From: Betaproteobacteria bacterium
GTDB lineage: Bacteria; Pseudomonadota; Gammaproteobacteria; Burkholderiales; SG8-41
Length of the DNA stretch: 11,547 nucleotides
Assembly (NCBI GenBank): GCA_028292065.1
Contig: JAQGNC010000252.1
Coordinates: 1 to 11,547 of the forward strand
Reading direction: 5' to 3'
Both the position numbers and the translations under genes were made by a program. Each line of letters begins with the position of its first letter. Position 1 is the stretch's first letter. Shown piece after piece: positions 1 to 6,155 of the stretch. A model generated the notes under the pieces. That model did not search any database and had not been told where the DNA came from. It worked only from the letters and a program-made list of their open reading frames with translations.

Positions 1-36
1 GCATCGCGGCTGGCGCATGCCGGCCTGAAAACCTGA
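1..36 (+). other. Possible 3' end of an upstream gene
   Basis: Frame 1 is open from the window edge and ends at a TGA at 34-36, giving the short tail ASRLAHAGLKT. It could be the C-terminus of a gene in the same orientation as the next two. Only 11 residues are visible, so neither coding status nor identity can be decided. The following 54 bases hold a possible -10 box (TACAAT, 68-73) without a convincing -35. Confidence 0.2.
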
Positions 37-90
37 AGTCGCGCAGCTGCCGCGCTTGCATTGGGCTTACAATGCGCGCCGCGAGGACCC

Positions 91-372
91 ATGGCTTATT
101 CGTACTATCTCTACTATCGAGTCGCGCCCACCCAGGCACAAAACTGCGAAGCCCGCGTGCTCGAGCTTTTCTCCGCATTGAAACAGGCGACCGGCATCGC
201 AGGGCGCCTGCTCAAGAAGCGCAGCGACCCTCTGTTGTGGATGGAGGTCTACGAAAACGTTCGGGACGACGCCAAGTTCGAGCTCGAGCTCGAGCAGGCG
301 ACTTCCCAGCTCGCGATCACGCAGTGCCTGCAGGAAGATTCCACCCGCCGCGTCGAATGCTTCGAGGCGTGA
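91..372 (+). CDS. DUF4936 family protein (small, uncharacterised)
   Basis: A 93-residue protein beginning MAYSYYLYYRV. I recognise it as the DUF4936 type, short cytoplasmic proteins of unknown function that I associate with Betaproteobacteria. It has no signal peptide or membrane segment. The layout suggests a compact alpha/beta fold: a Tyr-rich first strand (YSYYLYYRV), a helix, then LLWMEVYENV followed by an acidic helix, which resembles dimeric alpha-beta barrel proteins (inference). I chose the ATG at 91 because GAGGA lies just upstream (83-87) and the first strand starts immediately. An in-frame TTG at 61 would add ten residues unlike a natural N-terminus. The stop is 3 bases before the NRDE start, so the two genes are probably co-transcribed. 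Function unknown. Confidence 0.75.
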   Translation: MAYSYYLYYRVAPTQAQNCEARVLELFSALKQATGIAGRLLKKRSDPLLWMEVYENVRDDAKFELELEQATSQLAITQCLQEDSTRRVECFEA

Positions 373-375
373 CCG

Positions 376-1173
376 ATGTGCGTGATTCTGTTCGCCGCAG
401 GCGCGCATCCCCGCTATCCCCTCATCGTTGCGGCCAATCGCGACGAGGCGTACGCGAGGCCCGCCGCCCCGGCGGCTTTCTGGAGCGATTCCCCGCACGT
501 CTACGCCGGGCGTGACCTCGAGCAGCGCGGGACGTGGCTCGGCCTGAGCGTCAACGGCAGGTTCGCGGCCGTCACGAATTACCGGCAAGGCAGCGCCGGC
601 TTCGGGGCACCGCGATCGCGCGGCGAGCTCACCCGCGAGTATCTCGAAGCCGGCGGTGACGCGCGGGAGTACCTCGATGAAGTCGCGCGGCGCTACGATC
701 AGTACCGCGGCTTCAGCATGATCCTCGGCAGGCCCGAACAGCTTTACTTCTGCTCCAACCGTGCCGAGCGCATCGAGGCGATCGCGCCCGGCGTGCATGG
801 CCTGAGCAACCGGCTGCTCGACGAGCCGTGGCCGAAAGTGCGCCGCGGCATCCAGGCGATCGAGGGGCTGCTCGGCGCCGACGAGTCGACACTCACGCGC
901 AAGCTCTTCGATCTCCTCGCAGACACAGGCACTGCGCCCGATCACCTGCTGCCTTCGACCGGCATCGCGCTCGAGCGCGAGCGCGACTTGTCGGCCGTGT
1001 TCATCCCGGGTGCGACCTACGGCACGCGAGCGTCGACCGTGCTGCTCGTGAACGCGGAAGGTGAAGTGTTGTACATCGAGCGCAGCTTCGGACCGGGCGG
1101 CGCGCCGATCGGGACGACCGAGCAGCGCTTCGCGCTCGAGCGCAGCGCTACCGCGGCGCTGGCGGGAGCCTGA
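376..1173 (+). CDS. NRDE family protein (TANGO2-like)
   Basis: A 265-residue protein beginning MCVILFA, with the family signature NRDE at residues 21-24 preceded by LIVAAN. Further conserved pieces are FAAVTNYR near residue 65 and YGTRASTVLL near residue 215. The family is homologous to eukaryotic TANGO2. Its conserved Cys2 and fold suggest an Ntn-hydrolase-like structure, but no reaction is established for bacterial members; the eukaryotic protein has been linked to haem and lipid handling. The full family length appears present, with no signal peptide. A GAGG at 364-367, inside the end of the preceding gene, lies 8 bases before the ATG, which fits translation coupled to the DUF4936 gene. 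The last 26 bases overlap the 3' end of the convergent GNAT gene. Confidence 0.88.
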   Translation: MCVILFAAGAHPRYPLIVAANRDEAYARPAAPAAFWSDSPHVYAGRDLEQRGTWLGLSVNGRFAAVTNYRQGSAGFGAPRSRGELTREYLEAGGDAREYLDEVARRYDQYRGFSMILGRPEQLYFCSNRAERIEAIAPGVHGLSNRLLDEPWPKVRRGIQAIEGLLGADESTLTRKLFDLLADTGTAPDHLLPSTGIALERERDLSAVFIPGATYGTRASTVLLVNAEGEVLYIERSFGPGGAPIGTTEQRFALERSATAALAGA

Positions 1174-1603
1174 GCAGCATCGCCTGGTGCGGCATGCCCG
1201 CTTCCTCGAAGCGTTCCCCCACCGGCCCGAACCCGAAGCGCGAGTAGAACTCGAGCGCGTGGGTTTGCGAGTGCAGCCTCAATTCGGTACACCCTTCTGT
1301 CTCGGCGAGATCGATGAGCAGCGCGAGGATCGCACTGCCGACGCCGCGCCCGCGCCATTGCTTCACCACCGCCATGCGACCGATGTAGCAGTCCAGCCTG
1401 AGTCGTCCGGTGCCGATCGGGCGCCCGTCGCGCGTGGCCGCGAGCACGTGATACGCGTTCTCGTCGGCATCGTCCCACTCGAGCGCGGCCGGCACTTTCT
1501 GCTCCTTGATGAAGACCGACCGGCGAACCGAACGCAAGGCCTCGCGGCTCGCTTGCCAGTTGACCGGTCGCACTGTGAACGCGGGTGGAGGCATGCGCGG
1601 CAT
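1148..1603 (-). CDS. GNAT family N-acetyltransferase (ElaA/YjcF-like)
   Basis: A 151-residue single-domain GNAT protein, predicted to move an acetyl group from acetyl-CoA to an unidentified amine. The acetyl-CoA loop QWRGRGVG is at residues 82-89 after the strand IGRMAVV. The C-terminal half has LRLHSQTHALEFYSRFGF followed by FEEAGMPHQAM, which matches the ElaA/YjcF type (strand with H/Q, then FY-x-x-FGF, then GIPH-M). The N-terminal FIKEQKVP resembles the R-x-x-VFxxEQ start of that subfamily. The start is uncertain: the ATG at 1603 lies inside a palindromic -10-like element, while Met4 (ATG at 1594) would suit a leaderless message from it. The gene is divergent from mtnA with only a few tens of bases between, and its tail overlaps the NRDE gene by 26 bases. 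Confidence 0.85.
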   Translation of the reverse strand: MPRMPPPAFTVRPVNWQASREALRSVRRSVFIKEQKVPAALEWDDADENAYHVLAATRDGRPIGTGRLRLDCYIGRMAVVKQWRGRGVGSAILALLIDLAETEGCTELRLHSQTHALEFYSRFGFGPVGERFEEAGMPHQAMLLRLPPAPR

Positions 1604-1610
1604 TATAATG
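1601..1610. promoter_or_regulatory. Symmetric -10 element between the GNAT gene and mtnA
   Basis: CATTATAATG is its own reverse complement, so a perfect TATAAT is present on both strands (1604-1609 plus; 1607-1602 minus). On the plus strand it predicts transcription from about 1616, giving mtnA a leader of about 22 bases, but no good -35 is visible. On the minus strand AGGACA (1629-1624, 4 of 6 -35 matches) lies 16 bases upstream, with a predicted start near 1595, next to the second possible GNAT ATG (1594). Bidirectional use is inference. Confidence 0.35.
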
Positions 1611-1637
1611 CGGGCCTCATGTCTGTCCTGTGATGCA

Positions 1638-2696
1638 ATGCCATCCTCCTTCGAAACACTGCGCTGGCGCGATGGCGCAATCGAGATGCTCGACCAGCGG
1701 GCGCTGCCGGAGCGGCAGGTCTACCTGAGCTTCGACAGCGCCGCCGCTGTCGCGGGCGCGATACGCGACATGGTGGTTCGCGGAGCGCCCGCGATCGGCT
1801 GCGCCGCCGCCTACGGGGTCGCGGTCGAAGCCAAGCGCATATCCGGTGAGACAAGAGCGCAGTTTGAAAACTCGATGGACGCGGCGTTCGAAACTCTCAA
1901 AGCGAGCCGGCCCACCGCAGTCAACCTGTTCTGGGCGCTCGAGCGCATGAAGACGCGCTTGCAGGCATCATCGTCGACGACGGTACCCGACAGCGCGAGC
2001 GCGCTGCTCGACGAAGCCCACGTGATGTGCCGCGAGGACGTGACGCTCAATCGCCGCATGGGCGTCCACGGCGCGGCGCTGCTGCCCGAGCGCTCGCGCG
2101 TGCTCACCCACTGCAATGCCGGCGCCCTCGCAACCGCCGGCCACGGCACTGCGCTGGGTGTGATCCGCTCGGCGATCGAAGCCGGCAAGCACGTCGCGGT
2201 GTACGCCGACGAGACCCGGCCGTTTATCCAGGGTGCACCATTGACCGCGTGGGAGCTGCAGCAGGACCGGATACCGGTGACGCTCATCGCGGACAACGCG
2301 GCGGGTTTCCTGATGAGCCGGGGGAATATCGACGCGGTCATCGTCGGCGCCGATCGCGTCGCCGCGAACGGCGACGTGGCGAACAAGATCGGCACCTACC
2401 AGGTGGCGGTCATGGCGCATCGGCACGGGATTCCGTTCTACGTCGCGTGCCCGCTCTCGACGATCGACCTCGCGATCGCGAGCGGCGCGGACATACCGAT
2501 CGAAGAGCGCGCCGCCGAGGAAGTGCTGGGTTACCGCGAAATGCGCTGGGCGCCGGTCGGGACCGACGTCGTCAATCCGGTATTCGACGTGACGCCGGCC
2601 GAGCTCGTGACCGCGCTGATCACCGAGGAAGGTGTGGTGCGCGCGCCGGACCGCGAAAAGATCGCGGCGCTATTCCGGTCCAGGACGACCACGTAG
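1638..2696 (+). CDS. mtnA: S-methyl-5-thioribose-1-phosphate isomerase
   Basis: A 352-residue cytoplasmic enzyme that isomerises 5-methylthioribose-1-phosphate to 5-methylthioribulose-1-phosphate in methionine (methylthioadenosine) salvage. It belongs to the eIF2B-related aldose-ketose isomerase family. Visible signatures are VRGAPAIG (residues 47-54), THCNAGALATAGHGT (157-171) holding the catalytic Cys159, DETRPFIQGAPLTAWEL (191-207), and VGADRVAANGDVANKIGTY (236-254) holding the catalytic Asp239. These correspond to Cys160/Asp240 of the Bacillus enzyme. Length is normal for the family. The ATG at 1638 begins MPSSFETLRW, the usual N-terminus; upstream in-frame ATGs (1506, 1608) would overlap the divergent gene or add unrelated residues. 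No clear Shine-Dalgarno sequence precedes it. No other mtn gene is in the window, so the rest of the salvage route must lie elsewhere or differ. Confidence 0.95.
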   Translation: MPSSFETLRWRDGAIEMLDQRALPERQVYLSFDSAAAVAGAIRDMVVRGAPAIGCAAAYGVAVEAKRISGETRAQFENSMDAAFETLKASRPTAVNLFWALERMKTRLQASSSTTVPDSASALLDEAHVMCREDVTLNRRMGVHGAALLPERSRVLTHCNAGALATAGHGTALGVIRSAIEAGKHVAVYADETRPFIQGAPLTAWELQQDRIPVTLIADNAAGFLMSRGNIDAVIVGADRVAANGDVANKIGTYQVAVMAHRHGIPFYVACPLSTIDLAIASGADIPIEERAAEEVLGYREMRWAPVGTDVVNPVFDVTPAELVTALITEEGVVRAPDREKIAALFRSRTTT

Positions 2697-2725
2697 AGAG
2701 GAAAGAGCGCCGGCGCGGCGTAGGT

Positions 2726-3466
2726 TTATATAACCAGCCCGCCGCTGACTTCGATCACCGCGCCGTTGATATAGCTCGCTTCGTCGGACGCGAGAAACGC
2801 GAAAGTGTTCGCGACTTCTTCCGGCTTGCCCAGTCGTCCCATCGGCACTTTCTCTTCGAGCGCGCTCAGCACGCGCTCCGGGATCGATCCGAGGATGCTC
2901 GTCGCGATGAAACCCGGACAAACCGCGTTCGAGCGTATGCCCTTACGACCGAGCTCGCGCGCCCACGTTTTCACCATGCCGATCACGCCGAACTTGGCCG
3001 CGGCGTAATTCGTCTGTCCGAAGTTGCCGTACAGGCCGACGATCGACGAGGCATTGAGGATGACTCCCGACTGCTGTGCGAGCATCGTGTTGACGACAGC
3101 TTTGGTGCAGTTGAAAACGCCTTTCAGGTTGATATCGATGACCTTGTCGAACTGGTCTTCGCTCATGTTCTTCAACTGGGCGTCCATCACGATGCCGGCG
3201 TTGTTGACCAGTATGTCGACGCGGCCCCATTTCGCGACCGTCGCGGCGACCATGCCTTCGAGCGACTTGGGATCGCGCACGTCCGCGACGTAACCGAACG
3301 CATCGCCGCGCGTTTCCTTGCACAACTCGACGGTCTCCTCGATCCACTCCGGCGACAGATCGCAGACCACGACTTTCGCGCCTTCACGCGCGAACTTGAC
3401 CGCAGTCGCCTGGCCGATCCCTCTGCCGGCCCCGGTGATAATGGCCACTTTGTCCTGGAGTCTCAT
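2726..3466 (-). CDS. SDR family oxidoreductase, 3-oxoacyl-ACP reductase (FabG)-like
   Basis: A 246-residue classical short-chain dehydrogenase/reductase with every expected motif: the cofactor loop TGAGRGIG (11-18), NNAG (88-91), active-site Asn113, Ser141, Tyr154 and Lys158 (YAAAK), and the PG motif (CPGF, 183-186). It closes with the FabG-like FLASDEASYINGAVIEVSGG. Asp36 and the lack of a basic residue right after the second strand leave the NADH/NADPH choice open. It may reduce a 3-oxoacyl-ACP or acetoacetyl-CoA. It does not sit beside fab or pha genes, so the substrate is unresolved and I give no symbol. The ATG at 3466 has AAGG (3477-3474) 7 bases upstream. It converges with mtnA across a 29-base gap. 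Confidence 0.9.
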   Translation of the reverse strand: MRLQDKVAIITGAGRGIGQATAVKFAREGAKVVVCDLSPEWIEETVELCKETRGDAFGYVADVRDPKSLEGMVAATVAKWGRVDILVNNAGIVMDAQLKNMSEDQFDKVIDINLKGVFNCTKAVVNTMLAQQSGVILNASSIVGLYGNFGQTNYAAAKFGVIGMVKTWARELGRKGIRSNAVCPGFIATSILGSIPERVLSALEEKVPMGRLGKPEEVANTFAFLASDEASYINGAVIEVSGGLVI

Positions 3467-3523
3467 CGACGTACCTTTTCCGTATGTAGGGTATTGCTGT
3501 TTCTGCGGCGCACAATGTAGCTT

Positions 3524-3552
3524 ATTTTACTGCAACGCACAACGCGTGCCAG
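3524..3552 (-). promoter_or_regulatory. Candidate sigma70 promoter of the SDR gene
   Basis: On the minus strand CTGGCA (3552-3547, 4 of 6) is followed after 17 bases by TAAAAT (3529-3524, 5 of 6), in a locally AT-rich patch. The predicted start is near 3517, giving a leader of about 50 bases before the ATG at 3466. Confidence 0.4.
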
Positions 3553-3638
3553 CGGCAGAAATACCCAACTTCTCGGGCTGGGAGAACAGTGCTATCGCAA
3601 GATGTAGGGGACAGCCGCCGAACGTTCACCTCGACGCT

Positions 3639-3728
3639 TGTAGCGCAGGCGCCCCGCCTGCAGCAGAGCTCGAACAGCGACGGGTTCGGGGGTGAACAGG
3701 CGGCTGCAGGCGAGGCGCCTGCGCGACA
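3639..3728. repeat. REPIN-like paired inverted repeat
   Basis: Two 26-base arms (3639-3664 and 3703-3728) are inverted copies of each other with 24 of 26 positions matching, separated by 38 bases. Each arm is also a small hairpin in itself: GCAGGCG, a 3-base loop (CCC or AGG), then CGCCTGC. The sequence can therefore fold as two small hairpins or as one long cruciform. Two oppositely oriented REP-like units with a spacer is the layout of REPINs/BIMEs, which are dispersed by RAYT transposases; no such gene is in the window. It sits between tadA and the SDR gene upstream region, ending 13 bases from the tadA stop codon, and could also act as a transcript-end structure for tadA. Confidence 0.6.
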
Positions 3729-3740
3729 TACCGGGGTCGA

Positions 3741-4262
3741 CTACTCGCTGGCGCGAGCGCTGCGGCGCCGCGACGCGAAGAACCCCTGCAGCAGCGACGC
3801 TGCGTCTGCCGCGAGCACTCCCGGCGTCACCACCGCGTGGTGGTTGAGCCGAGGCTCGGAGAAGAGATCGATCACGCTCCCGCACGCGCCGGTCTTTGGG
3901 TCGGCGGCGCCGAACACGACCCGCGCGATGCGCGCATGCATGATCGCCCCGGCGCACATCGCGCAAGGCTCGAGGGTCACGTAAAGCTCGCAGCCCGCGA
4001 GCCGATAGTTGCCTAGCAGTTGCGCAGCATCGCGCAACGCAACAACCTCGGCGTGAGCAGTCGGATCGTGCGCGGAAATCGGATGGTTGTAGCCGCGGCC
4101 GACGATCTCGCCGTCTTTGACGACGACCGCGCCGACCGGGACTTCACCCGCGGCGCCGGCCTGCTCAGCTAGGGCGAGCGCGGCGCGCATGTAGAACTCT
4201 TCGATCATGCGCGAGTCGCTCGAGGCGCCGAGGGCATCGAATGGGTTGCAAGCTTCAGTCAT
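3741..4262 (-). CDS. tadA: tRNA(Arg) adenosine-34 deaminase
   Basis: A zinc-dependent deaminase converting A34 to inosine in the anticodon of tRNA-Arg(ACG), needed to read CGU/CGC/CGA codons. The core shows GEVPVGAVVV (39-48), the zinc and proton-shuttle motif HAE (70-72) within DPTAHAEV, and PCAMC (99-103) with two zinc cysteines, followed by RVVFGAADPKTGACGS. The cytidine-deaminase fold is complete. At 173 residues it has an N-terminal extension: the typical TadA start would be near Met19 (ATG at 4208) or Met25, leading into the first helix. Neither start has a strong Shine-Dalgarno sequence, so the N-terminus is uncertain. It lies 218 bases downstream of guaA on the same strand. That gap leaves co-transcription with gua open. 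Confidence 0.92.
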   Translation of the reverse strand: MTEACNPFDALGASSDSRMIEEFYMRAALALAEQAGAAGEVPVGAVVVKDGEIVGRGYNHPISAHDPTAHAEVVALRDAAQLLGNYRLAGCELYVTLEPCAMCAGAIMHARIARVVFGAADPKTGACGSVIDLFSEPRLNHHAVVTPGVLAADAASLLQGFFASRRRSARASE

Positions 4263-4480
4263 GACGTTCGAGACTACGGTCGCATTGCCATCGTTCTGAG
4301 TGAGATGGCGGCACGCGCCGTATGCGAGTATTGCTCATTCGTCGGCACCGGCATCGCTGCGATCTTCAGGCACCTGTTCAGCAGCAGCCCGGACAGCACT
4401 GCGACGTAGCTCAACGCCAGCTGCGCTAACCGCCTGCGGCGAACGCGTGAGCGACAGTGAGCGGCGGTAACGCTACCGGA
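4263..4480. other. tadA-guaA spacer without a recognised gene
   Basis: I see no credible gene here on either strand. Next to the guaA stop codon there is a small hairpin (CGGTA 4465-4469, loop ACGC, TACCG 4474-4478) without a T-run, and two copies of GTGAGCG (4447-4453 and 4457-4463). No convincing promoter for tadA was found. Confidence 0.4.
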
Positions 4481-6046
4481 TCATTCCCACTCGATGGTGG
4501 CAGGCGGTTTGCCGGAAATGTCGTACACCACCCGATTGATGCCGCGCACTTCGTTGATGATCCGCGTAGACACTTTCCCCAGCAGCGAATGCGGAAGCTC
4601 CGCCCAGTGCGCGGTCATGAAGTCGGTGGTCTGGACGGCGCGCAGCGCGACGACGTATTCGTAAGTACGGCCGTCGCCCATCACCCCCACGGACCTGACC
4701 GGAAGGAAGACCGCGAAAGCCTGCGCGGTCTGCTCGTACCATCCCGCGGCGCGCAGCTCGTCGATGAAGATCGCGTCGGCCTGGCGCAGCAGGTCGGCGA
4801 ACTCGCGCGTAACGATGCCGAGTATCCGCACACCGAGGCCGGGGCCAGGGAAAGGATGGCGGAACACCATGTCGTGCGGGAGGCCGAGCGCCAAGCCCAG
4901 CTCGCGGACTTCATCCTTGAAAAGCTCGCGCAAAGGCTCGAGAAGCTTCAAGTGCAGCGACTCGGGAAGGCCGCCGACGTTGTGGTGCGACTTGATGCTC
5001 GTCGCTTTCTTGGTCTTGCCGCCCGCGGACTCGATCACGTCGGGGTAGATGGTGCCCTGGGCGAGCCACTTGGCGTTGCGGATCTTCGCCGATTCGCGCT
5101 GGAAGACTTCGACGAAGTGCCTGCCGATGATCTTGCGTTTCTGCTCGGGGTCCGACACGCCTGACAGCGCGCCGTAGAACTCTTCGGTCGCGTCGACGTG
5201 GATCACTTTCAGGTGCATGTGCTTCGCGAAAGTGTCCATCACCTGCTGCGCTTCGTTCAGGCGCAGCAGGCCGTGATCGACGAAGACGCACGTGAGCTGC
5301 GCGCCGATCGCCCGGTGGATGAGCGCCGCCGCAACCGACGAATCGACGCCGCCGGAAAGGCCGAGGATCACTTCGTCGGTGCCGACCTGTTCACGTATCC
5401 GCGACACCGCTTCGGCGACGTAATCGGGCATGTTCCAGTCGCCCGCGCAGCCGCAGATGTCGTAGACGAAACGCTGGAGCAGCGCTTTGCCCTGGAGGGT
5501 GTGCGTCACTTCGGGGTGGAACTGCACGCCGTAGAAGCGCCGCGCTTCGTCGGCCATGCCGGCGATCGCGCACGACTCGGTCGAGGCCATCAGCTTGAAA
5601 CCCGCGGGCATCTCGACGACTTTGTCGCCGTGACTCATCCAGACTTTCAGGAGACCGTGACCTTCCGCCGAGCGCACGTCTTCGATGCCTTCGAGGAGCT
5701 GGGTATGACCCCGCGCGCGCACTTCGGCGTAACCGTATTCGCGCACCTTGCCGGGTTCGACCTTGCCGCCGAGCTGCTGCGCCATCGTCTGCATCCCGTA
5801 ACAGATGCCGAGCACCGGCACGCCGAGCTCGAACACCGCGGGAGGGGCGCGGTTGATCTCGTCTTCGTAAACCGACGACGGGCCGCCCGAGAGGATGATG
5901 CCTTTGGGCGCGAACTTCCGGACGAAATCATCGCCGACGTCGCCCGGGTGAATCTCGCAATAGACGCGTAGCTCGCGCACCCGGCGCGCGATCAGCTGGG
6001 TGTATTGCGCGCCGTAATCGAGGATGAGGATTTTTTCGTGAGACAT
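4481..6046 (-). CDS. guaA: GMP synthase (glutamine-hydrolysing)
   Basis: A 521-residue two-domain enzyme that aminates XMP to GMP with glutamine and ATP. The N-terminal class I glutamine amidotransferase domain (about 1-200) has the nucleophile Cys82 in LGICYGMQ and the partners His177 and Glu179 in VQFHPEV. The ATP-pyrophosphatase domain starts near 205 with the P-loop SGGVDSS (231-237). The C-terminal dimerisation domain ends with the conserved PPATIEWE. Length and all motifs are normal. The ATG at 6046 gives the usual MSHEKILILDYGAQ start. The region where a Shine-Dalgarno site should be consists of 7-base repeats (GCCTCAC on this strand), so none is visible. Together with the inverted repeat after guaB this suggests that translation depends on coupling or on repeat structure (inference). 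Confidence 0.97.
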   Translation of the reverse strand: MSHEKILILDYGAQYTQLIARRVRELRVYCEIHPGDVGDDFVRKFAPKGIILSGGPSSVYEDEINRAPPAVFELGVPVLGICYGMQTMAQQLGGKVEPGKVREYGYAEVRARGHTQLLEGIEDVRSAEGHGLLKVWMSHGDKVVEMPAGFKLMASTESCAIAGMADEARRFYGVQFHPEVTHTLQGKALLQRFVYDICGCAGDWNMPDYVAEAVSRIREQVGTDEVILGLSGGVDSSVAAALIHRAIGAQLTCVFVDHGLLRLNEAQQVMDTFAKHMHLKVIHVDATEEFYGALSGVSDPEQKRKIIGRHFVEVFQRESAKIRNAKWLAQGTIYPDVIESAGGKTKKATSIKSHHNVGGLPESLHLKLLEPLRELFKDEVRELGLALGLPHDMVFRHPFPGPGLGVRILGIVTREFADLLRQADAIFIDELRAAGWYEQTAQAFAVFLPVRSVGVMGDGRTYEYVVALRAVQTTDFMTAHWAELPHSLLGKVSTRIINEVRGINRVVYDISGKPPATIEWE

Positions 6047-6048
6047 TT

Positions 6049-6155
6049 GTGAGGCGTGAGGCGTGAGGCGTCAGGGGTGAGGTGGGATGACGGCAGGCGG
6101 AAGGCGCGAGGCATCACTTCCGTCCGCGCCTCACCCCTCACGCCTGACACCTCAC
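6049..6155. repeat. Heptamer-based nested inverted repeat in the guaB-guaA spacer
   Basis: Three exact tandem GTGAGGC units (6049-6069) continue into degenerate 7-base units (GTCAGGG, GTGAGGT). The far side carries the inverted version (CCTCACG, CCTGACA, CCTCAC). The 20-base arms 6063-6082 and 6136-6155 pair with two mismatches. Inside them a second stem, CGGAAG (6098-6103) with CTTCCG (6117-6122), could form. The outer arm overlaps the guaB stop codon (6152-6154), and the tandem units abut the guaA start codon. The element therefore fills the entire spacer. Confidence 0.8.

Noticed and set aside
61..90. Upstream TTG start for the DUF4936 gene
   Set aside because: The added residues (MGLQCAPRGP) do not look native, the TTG lacks a ribosome-binding site and overlaps the -10-like TACAAT; the ATG at 91 has GAGGA before it.
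1611..1637. SAM riboswitch before mtnA
   Set aside because: Only about 22 leader bases separate the likely start of transcription from the ATG.
2707..2716. GCGCCGGCGC palindrome between mtnA and the SDR gene
   Set aside because: Ten bases of pure GC symmetry are expected by chance in this composition and no T-run follows.
2027..3520. 497-codon plus-strand open frame spanning mtnA and the SDR gene
   Set aside because: Highly Arg-rich, crosses two well-supported genes in other frames and has no domain signature.
3489..3566. Inverted pieces GGGTATT and AATACCC plus TTCTGC and GCAGAA upstream of the SDR gene
   Set aside because: The pairings use overlapping bases on one side and unequal spacing on the other, so they do not form one consistent stem.
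5198..5971. Long plus-strand open frame opposite guaA
   Set aside because: Shadow of guaA codon structure. No start-site signal and no domain; guaA is complete over the same bases.
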